Assembly: GCA_023263015.1 (NCBI GenBank)
Contig: JALQXV010000001.1
Span: forward strand, 1-7,502
Reading direction: 5' to 3'
Origin: Candidatus Saccharimonadia bacterium
Lineage (GTDB): Bacteria > Patescibacteriota > Saccharimonadia > Saccharimonadales > 2-12-FULL-41-12
DNA length: 7,502 bases
In this document: piece by piece, positions 1-6,689 of the stretch
Layout: each line of letters starts with the position of its first letter
How positions within the stretch are numbered: the stretch's first letter is position 1
Position numbers and translations under genes: made by a program
The notes under the pieces: model-generated
The model's database searches: none
Seen by the model: the letters and a program-made list of their open reading frames with translations, nothing else
Told to the model about the DNA's origin: nothing

Positions 1-966
1 TAAGCCAAGATCGTCGGCAAGTGCAGCCACGAAAGCTAATGGCGCTACTTGGTGCCGCCCTAGCAAACCGCTCTTAACGTGAATGTGCTTCTTTTTGTGC
101 TTCATAACAAACTCAGTGCCGTCGATAGTAACTTTAATGTCTGAAATATCCCAGCTAAGAACCTTACTAGAAGAATACTTAGTCGTTTCGTGTATGTCGT
201 AGGTATTTAATGGCTTGGTGTCGCTTACAAAAACTTTCTTGTTTTCAACAAAACTAGTAATCGATAACAAGTCCTTGGCAACCGCATCTAGGTCTTTGTA
301 CTGATCAAGGTGATTGGGTGCAAGGCCGGTAATTACGGCGTGAGTTGGCTTAGATAATTTTGCGAGCTCTTTAATGCTACCTTTGGCGTACTCACCATAC
401 TCGATCAACAGCACGTCTTCGGTACCGCTCAGCTTTTTCGCCCACGTTGCATGGCTGATTGGAACGTTTTGGTTGCCTGGTGTTGCGGCCACTGTTCGGG
501 TTTCGGACAGCACTGTTTTAAGTAACTCTTTCATCGAGGTTTTGCCGTAGCTACCCAGAATAGCAATTTTTACACCTGGGTGTTTATCAAAAATCTTTCT
601 TGATTCTTTGATCTTTTTACGACGACGAGGCTCTTCCACGTACAGCCAGCCAAACAAGACGATAATGTACGTCACTAGAATAACCAAAAACGGCAATAAA
701 AACAGCGACATAAGCCCCGTGACAGGTGCAATCAATAAATAGAAAACTGTTAACAACGCATAAAATATCCAAAAGAATACAATTATGGCGAATAATATTC
801 GAGCCTTGAAAGTCCAGACAACTGACTTGCGATGTCGTACTCGTTTAAGGTTTGGGAAAGTAGTTATCCACTTAAGAAATTTATGCGGGTTATATTCGAC
901 CTGCTGCAGCATATAAACCAAGTAAACTGGTAGCTTTATGTGGTAGAAGGATAAAAATGCTTTCAT
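1..966 (-). CDS. Membrane-anchored MurF-like Mur ligase, 3' end cut by window edge
   Basis: The first 322 residues are present; the C-terminal ligase domain lies outside the window. Mur ligases join an amino acid or dipeptide to a carboxylate through an acyl-phosphate made with ATP; MurF adds D-Ala-D-Ala to the peptidoglycan precursor. Seen here: a P-loop GSYGKTS at residues 138-144 followed by MKELL, a MurF-type TPGNQNVP stretch at 162-169, an acidic LLIEYGEY motif near 186-193, NHLD at 218-221 after a VITGL strand, and the end of the central domain, GRHQVAP, near 303. The N-terminus is unusual: instead of the MurF substrate-binding domain there is a basic segment and two predicted transmembrane helices at about 57-80 and 85-110, then an EEPRRRKK basic patch, which puts the ligase domain in the cytoplasm. 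The start ATG overlaps the hydrolase stop (ATGA), with a weak GGA eight bases upstream. The Mur ligase fold is secure; the exact substrate is not. A PgsB-type or other amide ligase is possible. Confidence 0.85.
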   Translation of the reverse strand, partial: MKAFLSFYHIKLPVYLVYMLQQVEYNPHKFLKWITTFPNLKRVRHRKSVVWTFKARILFAIIVFFWIFYALLTVFYLLIAPVTGLMSLFLLPFLVILVTYIIVLFGWLYVEEPRRRKKIKESRKIFDKHPGVKIAILGSYGKTSMKELLKTVLSETRTVAATPGNQNVPISHATWAKKLSGTEDVLLIEYGEYAKGSIKELAKLSKPTHAVITGLAPNHLDQYKDLDAVAKDLLSITSFVENKKVFVSDTKPLNTYDIHETTKYSSSKVLSWDISDIKVTIDGTEFVMKHKKKHIHVKSGLLGRHQVAPLAFVAALADDLGL

Positions 967-1715
967 TTTGCTGTTCCAACAAAGTCTTTTATGTAAGTTG
1001 CAACTTTAACTGCTTGCTCCTGATGGACAAAATGGCCAGACAACGGTATAGAATTTAAGGTTGAATTTCGCATTAAAGCGTTAAATACTTTGCCGTACGA
1101 GAGTGGAGTTGCAATGTCATCTTCGCCGTACACAAGACAAACTGGTATCTTAATTTTACCGGCATCAACCTGTACATCTTGTCCGACAATATTACGAAAC
1201 GTATCTTGCATGTGTTCTGCTACAAGATAATCTGATCCAATGGCGCTATATAACTTATTCTTAACTCTTTTTTGGGTGTGCGGCGGCGCAAAGCGTAGCG
1301 CAGTTTTTGCAGGCTTAGCTAATAATCGTAGCGCTGTCTTTTTGGCACTCCTTTCACGGATACCAGCAGATGCGATTAGCACAAGCTGAGTTGGCTTTAA
1401 AATAGCATGCGCTGTTCCATAAATAGCAATTGACCCACCATTAGAGTGCCCAATAATTACAGTTGGCTCCACATCAATTTTAGCTAGAAAGTCAGCCACA
1501 AACTGTGCGTAGTCTTGTAAGTGCCATGCTTGGGGTGGCGTTTGCGTACCACCAAATCCTGGTAGATCGAGCGTAATAGTTTTACAATTTAGATTTTTGA
1601 TAAGTGAATCAAAGGTTTGGCTCGTGTCGGCCCAGCCATGCAAAAACAGCAGCGTTTTAGAGCCAGTACCGTGTATCTGGTAATTCGTGAGCAGGTTGTT
1701 AACAACAACTTGCAT
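963..1715 (-). CDS. Alpha/beta hydrolase fold protein
   Basis: This 250-residue protein has the length and motif order of a single-domain alpha/beta hydrolase. An HG oxyanion motif (H26-G27) follows the LLFLHGW strand, LDLPGFGGT is at 49-57, the nucleophile elbow GHSNGGS puts Ser at 91, a GEDD turn after VCLVY gives the likely acid Asp200, and SGH gives His228. The stretch from about 118 to 180 is the variable cap and is rich in Lys and Arg. No signal peptide or membrane helix is visible, so it should be cytosolic. The fold does not reveal the substrate (ester, thioester, lactone or amide). It starts five bases after the upstream membrane protein stops and overlaps the Mur ligase start by four bases (ATGA), so the three are probably translated from one message. 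A part in envelope precursor or lipid metabolism is inferred from that context only. The Shine-Dalgarno is weak (TAGG). Confidence 0.9.
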   Translation of the reverse strand: MQVVVNNLLTNYQIHGTGSKTLLFLHGWADTSQTFDSLIKNLNCKTITLDLPGFGGTQTPPQAWHLQDYAQFVADFLAKIDVEPTVIIGHSNGGSIAIYGTAHAILKPTQLVLIASAGIRERSAKKTALRLLAKPAKTALRFAPPHTQKRVKNKLYSAIGSDYLVAEHMQDTFRNIVGQDVQVDAGKIKIPVCLVYGEDDIATPLSYGKVFNALMRNSTLNSIPLSGHFVHQEQAVKVATYIKDFVGTAK

Positions 1716-1720
1716 ATGAC

Positions 1721-2680
1721 CTACTGCTTATTTTGAGCTTGTTGTTCAACTTCTGAAAGTCGGTTCTGCAGCTCTTCGATACTCACGGTATCTTTTGGAA
1801 GCGGTACTGAGCGCTCAGCATTATAAGCGGTATATGTTTCTACACGTCCGCTATCTGCAAAGTTGACCTTAGTAATGTGTTTACTAAGCATATCGATTTC
1901 CATATCAATCTGCACGTCAGACGCGCCTTCGTACATTCGAGGATCTAGTTGTTGATTGCTGCCAACACCTGTAACTTCTACATACTTAGAAAGCACTTGC
2001 ACTAGTTTTTGCGGATTAACTGAAATGCGGTAGGTCATTACTGGGCGAGCATTATTAAATTCTTGCTTTGTAGATGTAATGTCGTATACACCAGACTTAT
2101 TAATTTCTGCCCGCATTACGGCGCGTTGTTCTGGATTAAGATTACCAAACGGAACAATTACGAATAGCGCATCATCTAGGAACGATACACTTTGTCCGGT
2201 TTGCTCATCGCTCTGACGCTTACCCCATGTACCAACGACGTTGTTGTACTTGCGCTCAACGTTGTCTTGACCAGTAACTGAAATATCTTGGTAACGAACG
2301 TAGTCGGTGTCTTTGGTGCCAATGCTTTCGGTCTTTACGGCCGTTTTACCAACGCTGCTAGATTCCTGTAAATCAGTAACAGACTGAGATACTACTGCTG
2401 GACCGTAGGAAACATACAGCTTTTGACTAACACTGTTTTGAGTGCCGGTTTGAGTTACGGTACGAGTAACACTGGTTGTTTGTAAACTTTTATCAACTGC
2501 ATCGCTCAAAATACGAGCTGGATCTGTAAAGACATTTTGGTAGTAATAATAACCTGTAGCGCCAAGTGCAAGCACTGATGCGAACACCACAAGAAAGGCG
2601 CTTTGCTTAAAGCTGAATGAGAATTTTTGTTTGGCTGTGTTAGATGACGGACGCTTAAGGCGAATAGATGGTTTCTTCAT
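1721..2680 (-). CDS. Single-pass membrane protein with large outer domain, function unknown
   Basis: I do not recognise this 319-residue protein. It begins with a strongly basic cytoplasmic segment (residues 1-25, many Lys and Arg), then one hydrophobic helix at about 27-47 ending in a run of tyrosines. There is no lipobox cysteine, so it reads as an uncleaved signal anchor. The remaining 270 residues are polar, rich in Thr, Ser, Val and Gln, and alternate like beta strands; they end in a short amphipathic, probably coiled-coil helix (about 298-316). The size and strand-rich pattern recall LolA/LppX-type lipid-binding shells, but I see no diagnostic motif, so that is only a suggestion. It lies just downstream of the tRNA gene and five bases ahead of the hydrolase. 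No Shine-Dalgarno precedes its ATG; a TACAAT hexamer ends seven bases upstream of the ATG, so a leaderless message is possible. Confidence 0.8.
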   Translation of the reverse strand: MKKPSIRLKRPSSNTAKQKFSFSFKQSAFLVVFASVLALGATGYYYYQNVFTDPARILSDAVDKSLQTTSVTRTVTQTGTQNSVSQKLYVSYGPAVVSQSVTDLQESSSVGKTAVKTESIGTKDTDYVRYQDISVTGQDNVERKYNNVVGTWGKRQSDEQTGQSVSFLDDALFVIVPFGNLNPEQRAVMRAEINKSGVYDITSTKQEFNNARPVMTYRISVNPQKLVQVLSKYVEVTGVGSNQQLDPRMYEGASDVQIDMEIDMLSKHITKVNFADSGRVETYTAYNAERSVPLPKDTVSIEELQNRLSEVEQQAQNKQ

Positions 2681-2686
2681 AGATAT

Positions 2687-2692
2687 ATTGTA
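2687..2692 (-). promoter_or_regulatory. Candidate -10 hexamer (TACAAT) for the 1721-2680 gene
   Basis: TACAAT matches five of six positions of the TATAAT consensus. It lies between the tRNA 3' end and the ATG at 2680. Six bases separate it from that ATG, so a usual start distance would put the first transcribed base on or next to the start codon. No good -35 hexamer is seen at 16-19 bases upstream, and there is no extended -10 TG. Read-through from the tRNA is the alternative. Confidence 0.25.
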
Positions 2693-2704
2693 CTAGGTTT
2701 TCAT

Positions 2705-2781
2705 TGGTGGAGATAGAGGGACTCAAACCCTCGACCTCAGCGCTGCCAGCGCTGCGCTCTAATCAACTGAGCTATATCCCC
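2705..2781 (-). tRNA. tRNA-Ala(GGC), CCA encoded
   Basis: The full cloverleaf folds. The acceptor is GGGGATA paired with TATCTCC, including the G3-T70 wobble that marks alanine tRNAs. The D stem is GCTC/GAGC. The anticodon stem CAGCG/CGCTG carries loop CTGGCAG with anticodon GGC (positions 2747-2745), reading GCC and GCU. The variable loop is AGGTC and the T stem GAGGG/CCCTC. A73 and CCA are encoded (2708-2705). Two features are odd. The D loop has G18-A19 instead of G18-G19, and the T loop is TTTGAGT instead of TTCGAxT, so the elbow pair 19-56 changes from G-C to A-T with pairing kept. Positions 32 and 38 are C and G and could also pair. Stems are otherwise perfect, which argues for a functional gene. 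It sits alone between ligA and a membrane protein gene, same strand. Confidence 0.97.
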
Positions 2782-2809
2782 ACGCCGTATCAATGTACCG
2801 AACAATTGT

Positions 2810-2815
2810 ATCATA
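2810..2815 (-). promoter_or_regulatory. Candidate -10 hexamer (TATGAT) for the tRNA-Ala gene
   Basis: TATGAT matches five of six -10 positions and lies in the 63-base gap between the ligA stop and the tRNA. It would give a short 5' leader of about 22 bases for RNase P to remove. At 17-base spacing the -35 position reads GCCTTT, which is poor, so the call is weak. Confidence 0.25.
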
Positions 2816-2818
2816 CCT

Positions 2819-2846
2819 GATAGATAGCTCTAAAAGGCTAGATATC
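2819..2846 (-). other. Imperfect inverted repeat at the ligA 3' end
   Basis: In the transcript GATATCTAGC and GCTATCTATC pair around the eight-base loop CTTTTAGA. This gives two 4-bp helices split by two facing pyrimidine mismatches. It begins inside the ligA stop codon. No T run follows it, so it does not look like an intrinsic terminator; it may protect the 3' end of the message or be chance. Confidence 0.3.
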
Positions 2847-4851
2847 AATCTTCAAGAAGTTTCAAAAATGCTGCTTCTTCAATAATTTCTACACCATACT
2901 TTTCAGCTTTGGTTCGTTTTGAAGCGCCAATGTTAGCACCTGCTACTAAGTAATTGGTATCTTTGCTGACTGAATTTTGGAATACGCCACCTCGTTTGCG
3001 AACTTCTTCGGCAGCCGCTTCCCTGCCCATAGATTCAAGCGTGCCAGTGATTACAAACTTTTTGTCGGTCAAGCTGCCAATAACCTGCTGCGTTTCTTGA
3101 GGTATGACACCGTGGTTTTTAAATTGCTCGAGGATCCTTTGGTTATCAGGATCACCAAACCACGCTACAACAGACTCCGCTACAACCGAGCCAATACCGT
3201 CTACCTGCTCTAATTCGTCGACCGTCACCTGCGACAAGGCATCGATGGAATGAAAATGGCGCGCTAAGTCTACAGCAGTCTGAATTCCAATATGACGAAT
3301 TCCAATTCCAAACAAGAATCGTTCAAGTGTTGGTGCCTTTTTAGCTTGAATTGCATTAACAAGCTTATTAGCTGACACTTCGGCAAATCGATCGAGTGTT
3401 AAAAGTTGCTCAACGGTTAAACCGTAAATGTCGGGTGTGTCGCGAATAAGTCCCGCGCCGAGTAGCGTTATAACGTTTTTTTCGCCGAGACCTTCTATGT
3501 CGAGTGCAGTCTTGCTAGCGTAATGTTGAATGCGGTTTTGCACCCTTGAAGGACATAAGTTGTTTGGGCAACGCCACACAGCTTCGTCGGCTTTCAGTTT
3601 TACAAGCTCTGTACTGCATTCGGGACATTGCTTTGGCATAACAAACGGCTGCTCTGAGCCGTTCCGTAGTTCTGGCAAGGACTGGATGATCTCGGGAATA
3701 ATATCGCCTGCTTTATGAATAATAACGGTATCGCCGATTCGAATGTCTTTACGAGCAACTTCGCCCTCATTATGTAGCGTAGCCATTTGGACTCGGCTAC
3801 CAGCAACTACAACCGGTTCGAGCACGGCTGTCGGAGTGGCGGCACCAGTCCGTCCGATTGAAACGATAATATCAATAACTTTAGTCGTAGATTGTTCGGC
3901 CGGATACTTGTATGCAACCGCGCCGCGTGGAGCCTTACCAACAATACCAAGTCGCTCATATATACTACGATCATTTACTTTCACAACCAATCCGTCGGTA
4001 TTAAATGGTAAGTCGTGTCGCTTCTCTTCCCACTTATCTGCGACACTAATCACCTCTTTGGCCGTGGCCGGCACAATGTCGTATTTTTTGTTAACTATAA
4101 AACCAAGTTCGCTTAAAGAGTCATAAGCAAAGCTATGACTTGGTACATCGTTGCTGTTCTGACGTTGCATATCGTAGGCATGAAAATGAAGTTTTCGAGC
4201 TGCCACCAACTTGGCGTCGAGCTGCCTAATCGTACCAGCTGCTAAATTACGAGGGTTAGCAAATAGAGCTTGACCTTCGGCTTCGCGTTTTGCGTTTAGG
4301 GCAGCAAAATCTTCTTTATACATGACAATTTCACCGCGAACTTCGGTTCGCCCTTTAGTGAACTTACTGTCTCCATTTAAACGGAGCGGGACTGATTCAA
4401 TGGTGCGAACGTTCATAGTAACTTCTTCACCCGTAAAGCCATCACCGCGTGTAATTGCCTGCTGCAGCACGCCATCTTCATAAACAAGTGCGCACGCCAA
4501 GCCGTCCATTTTTATATCTATAAACAATTCATTAACTGGTAGTAACTTGTTGATTCGCTTGAGCCAAGAATCCACTTCTGACTCATCAAACACATCATTC
4601 AAGCTCAGCATTCGTTGGCTGTGTGCAACACTCCTAAATTTTGTCAGCGGTTGTCCTGCTACACGTTGAGTAGGGCTATCTGGGGTGATAAGCTCTGGGT
4701 ATTCGTCTTCGAGTTGCGATAGTTCATGTTTTAAACTGTCTGCGGCCGCCTCGCTCATAATTGATTTATCCAGTACGTGATACGCATGACGGTATTCGTT
4801 AATCAACGTTCGCAGTTTTAAAATTCTCTCGGCAGCTTCTTTTTTACTCAT
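2845..4851 (-). CDS. ligA: NAD+-dependent DNA ligase LigA
   Basis: LigA seals 3'-OH/5'-phosphate nicks in duplex DNA during replication and repair, using NAD+ to form an enzyme-AMP intermediate. At 668 residues it is full length for the family. Domains in order: the NMN-binding Ia domain (about 1-65, with Y24-H25 and TPDSPTQRV); the adenylation domain, with nucleophile K114 in KMDG, TRGDG at 134-138, NPRNLAAG at 199-206, DGLVVKVN at 286-293 and AYKYPAEQ at 313-320; the OB fold (about 320-400); a four-cysteine zinc finger (C409, C412, C428, C433); helix-hairpin-helix repeats (about 450-565, e.g. GIGIRHIG and VDGIGS); and a C-terminal BRCT domain (about 592-668). By alignment from memory, the Ia domain has Glu34 and Ala37 where E. 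coli LigA has Asp32 and Tyr35. The ATG overlaps the upstream stop (ATGA) after only a weak TAGG, so translation is probably coupled to the membrane protein gene. Confidence 0.98.
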   Translation of the reverse strand: MSKKEAAERILKLRTLINEYRHAYHVLDKSIMSEAAADSLKHELSQLEDEYPELITPDSPTQRVAGQPLTKFRSVAHSQRMLSLNDVFDESEVDSWLKRINKLLPVNELFIDIKMDGLACALVYEDGVLQQAITRGDGFTGEEVTMNVRTIESVPLRLNGDSKFTKGRTEVRGEIVMYKEDFAALNAKREAEGQALFANPRNLAAGTIRQLDAKLVAARKLHFHAYDMQRQNSNDVPSHSFAYDSLSELGFIVNKKYDIVPATAKEVISVADKWEEKRHDLPFNTDGLVVKVNDRSIYERLGIVGKAPRGAVAYKYPAEQSTTKVIDIIVSIGRTGAATPTAVLEPVVVAGSRVQMATLHNEGEVARKDIRIGDTVIIHKAGDIIPEIIQSLPELRNGSEQPFVMPKQCPECSTELVKLKADEAVWRCPNNLCPSRVQNRIQHYASKTALDIEGLGEKNVITLLGAGLIRDTPDIYGLTVEQLLTLDRFAEVSANKLVNAIQAKKAPTLERFLFGIGIRHIGIQTAVDLARHFHSIDALSQVTVDELEQVDGIGSVVAESVVAWFGDPDNQRILEQFKNHGVIPQETQQVIGSLTDKKFVITGTLESMGREAAAEEVRKRGGVFQNSVSKDTNYLVAGANIGASKRTKAEKYGVEIIEEAAFLKLLED

Positions 4852-5786
4852 AGCAGTGACCTATATAACAAATACATATAAACATGGACGATAACGAGCG
4901 CAAAACTAGTTGCCAGAAGGAACAAGTATTGGGCAGCTAGCGGCGCCACAAATACCAATGGCATAAAGATTGCTACAGTAATAATTGCAAGCAATATTGG
5001 CAATGCGAGCAACCGGATAGCAATAGCAACTCGTCTGTGAAGCACCAATTCGCGAGCCGATCGCAGTGCCTTAAGCGGTGTCATGTCCGGCAACGTAACA
5101 ATGTAAAGCCCAAATAACGACGAAGTGAGCATGTACAGCGATAACATGCCCAAAACAATAAATAGAAGCAGCCATAATACCTTTTCAAGAATTGTAACCG
5201 CTAAACCGTTATTAATAACGGTAGTGAATATTAAGTTCCCTGCTATTAGCGGGACAAGCTGAATGCCGATTAGAATAATGACCAGCAAGAACGGAATAAG
5301 CGGATAGAGCCCTCTGTAGTAGCCATCGCGTATACGGGGCTTTTCTTGCGCCAGTAATTGGCGGGTCGTCCAGATAATTGCCAAGCTTGTGAATAACGTA
5401 AAAAACAACTGATAAACACCCGAGCTCTCACTAGCTGACACGCCAGCCGTGCCCACCAAATAGCCGAACAAGGCAGCCCCGATACTTATTTGGCTCACTT
5501 GCCCATTGAACAGGTTTTCAATGTCAGTCTTTACCGAACTAAGCTCAAACGAGCTACCAAAACCCTGCACAAATGCAAATGAAATGATGGCGTTAATAAT
5601 AGCAATACCACCAAAAAGAATTTTATTCTGAAGAATTAGCCGAAGCGTGTCCTTAAAGATCTTCCATGGTACCGGTATTGATTCAGGCTGGCGATATTTT
5701 TTGTTAGTTAGCTTAAACGAACGATGTTTAGGCTGCGACCGAACACGCGGCTTTTTACCTGTCGTGTCGGTCTTTTTATTCGGCAT
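4848..5786 (-). CDS. Polytopic membrane protein of unknown function
   Basis: This 312-residue protein has a basic, proline- and lysine-rich cytoplasmic tail (residues 1-40), then about six or seven hydrophobic segments: roughly 57-75, 101-116 (less hydrophobic), 125-143, 162-183, 203-232, 254-280 and 284-307. The TLPDMTPLKALRSARELV stretch at 231-248 sits between the last membrane pairs. A short amphipathic segment of that kind also occurs in DUF975-like and other YciC-like bacterial membrane proteins, but I cannot assign a family. No catalytic or transport signature is visible. Its start lies inside the end of htpX (11-base overlap) without a clear Shine-Dalgarno, and its TGA overlaps the ligA ATG by four bases, so it looks translationally coupled on both sides. 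A role alongside HtpX in membrane quality control is suggested only by position. Confidence 0.85.
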   Translation of the reverse strand: MPNKKTDTTGKKPRVRSQPKHRSFKLTNKKYRQPESIPVPWKIFKDTLRLILQNKILFGGIAIINAIISFAFVQGFGSSFELSSVKTDIENLFNGQVSQISIGAALFGYLVGTAGVSASESSGVYQLFFTLFTSLAIIWTTRQLLAQEKPRIRDGYYRGLYPLIPFLLVIILIGIQLVPLIAGNLIFTTVINNGLAVTILEKVLWLLLFIVLGMLSLYMLTSSLFGLYIVTLPDMTPLKALRSARELVLHRRVAIAIRLLALPILLAIITVAIFMPLVFVAPLAAQYLFLLATSFALVIVHVYMYLLYRSLL

Positions 5787-6645
5787 CGCCCATGTTTCGC
5801 AAAATTTTTACGCGCTCTTCAATTGGTGGATGGGTGCTAAATAAACCTGCTACCGCACCTTTTTTTAGTGGGTTTGCAAAGAACAGGTGAGCGGTTGATG
5901 AATTTGGCTTTTGTAGCGAACTACCATACTGCCCAATTTTTTCTAGCGCACTGGCTAGACCTTCGGGGTAGCGCGTGGTTAATGCTCCCGTAGCATCTGC
6001 CAAGTATTCACGTCGACGTGAAATTGCTAACTGAATAGCAGTTGCCGCCAGTGGAGCAATAACTATTGCAACGATTGCAAGTATTAATACGTACGGACTT
6101 CGATTTTCGCTGTTACTGAACAAAGTGTAGTGCAAGATAAAGTCTGCCATTATTGATATGACTGCGACGAGTGCAAATGCATACATAGAAACACGAATAT
6201 CGTAGTTTTTAACGTGACCAAGTTCGTGAGCCATAACACCTTCAAGTTCTGAGTCGGTCATGATCTCTAAAATGCCTGTAGTCGCACAGACAGCTGCATG
6301 TTTAGGATCACGGCCAGTCGCAAAGGCGTTTGGGGCTGGGTCATTCATGATGTAGACCTTAGGCATTGGCATACCATTAGTAATAGCTAGGTTTTCTACT
6401 ATGCGATATAGCCGTGGGTTATCTTTTTTCTGAATTTCCTGCGCGCCATTAACTGCCAGTGCCATCTTTGAGCCACTGTAATATGTGATAAGCGAGTAGA
6501 TTAATGCCCCACCAAGAATATATGGTGACAACGTAGGATGACCAACTAGGGTTGAGACTAGCCAGCCAAGACCGCCGATCAAAATAATAAAGAATATAAA
6601 GATATAGACGGTCTTACGCTTATTGGCGGCAATATTTGAGTACAT
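5776..6645 (-). CDS. htpX: HtpX-family membrane zinc metalloprotease
   Basis: HtpX (peptidase family M48) is an inner-membrane protease that degrades misfolded or damaged membrane proteins. The 289 residues match the usual length. Two N-terminal membrane helices (about 13-33 and 40-59) precede the catalytic domain. The zinc motif HELGH is at 140-144 (His140, Glu141, His144), and the third ligand is probably Glu213 in SRRREYLAD. Two more hydrophobic segments (about 153-177 and 184-207) lie between them. The conserved PNAFATGRDP (105-114) and C-terminal FSTHPPIEERV (269-279) are present. The start is supported by a strong AAAGGAGG (6664-6657), 11 bases before the ATG. It follows lemA by 36 bases, a pairing common in bacteria, and overlaps the next membrane protein gene by 11 bases. 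All catalytic residues are intact. Confidence 0.97.
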   Translation of the reverse strand: MYSNIAANKRKTVYIFIFFIILIGGLGWLVSTLVGHPTLSPYILGGALIYSLITYYSGSKMALAVNGAQEIQKKDNPRLYRIVENLAITNGMPMPKVYIMNDPAPNAFATGRDPKHAAVCATTGILEIMTDSELEGVMAHELGHVKNYDIRVSMYAFALVAVISIMADFILHYTLFSNSENRSPYVLILAIVAIVIAPLAATAIQLAISRRREYLADATGALTTRYPEGLASALEKIGQYGSSLQKPNSSTAHLFFANPLKKGAVAGLFSTHPPIEERVKILRNMGDAE

Positions 6646-6656
6646 TGATTAGCACG

Positions 6657-6664
6657 CCTCCTTT
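6657..6664 (-). promoter_or_regulatory. Strong Shine-Dalgarno of htpX
   Basis: AAAGGAGG is nearly a full complement of the 16S rRNA 3' end and fixes the htpX start at 6645. The 11-base spacing is a little long. It is by far the best ribosome site in the window; most other genes here have weak or no Shine-Dalgarno and depend on overlaps. Confidence 0.8.
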
Positions 6665-6673
6665 TAACGTAAT

Positions 6674-6689
6674 AATTCTAATTAGAATT
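6674..6689. repeat. Perfect 16-bp palindrome across the lemA stop
   Basis: AATTCTAATTAGAATT is fully self-complementary. It covers the last codons and the TAA stop of lemA and ends 28 bases before the htpX ATG. As RNA it could form a 6-bp AT-rich hairpin with a four-base loop; as DNA it could be a dimer-binding site. There is no T run suited to termination. Confidence 0.45.

Noticed and set aside
1695..1706. Perfect palindrome GTTGTTAACAAC
   Set aside because: It is inside the hydrolase start region and is explained by codons for Val-Val-Asn-Asn; no promoter lies next to it.
2693..2704. Three-codon mini-ORF (ATGAAAACCTAG) directly after the tRNA CCA
   Set aside because: It has no ribosome site, and such a short frame arises easily by chance.
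2819..2846. Intrinsic terminator after ligA
   Set aside because: The hairpin is interrupted by two mismatches and no T run follows, so it was listed only as an inverted repeat.
2977..4126. Open frames on the + strand (2977-3213, 3530-3718, 3743-4126) and a second minus-strand frame (3600-3806) inside ligA
   Set aside because: They lie wholly within the well-supported ligA coding sequence, have no ribosome sites or recognisable motifs, and have shadow-like composition.
963..4850. Reassigned TGA codon, as in some candidate-phylum bacteria
   Set aside because: TGA ends the hydrolase, LigA and the 312-residue membrane protein exactly where the families or overlaps expect, and no in-frame TGA interrupts any gene.
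5647..5844. Open frame on the + strand across the htpX/membrane protein junction
   Set aside because: It is antisense to two real overlapping genes and resembles no known protein.
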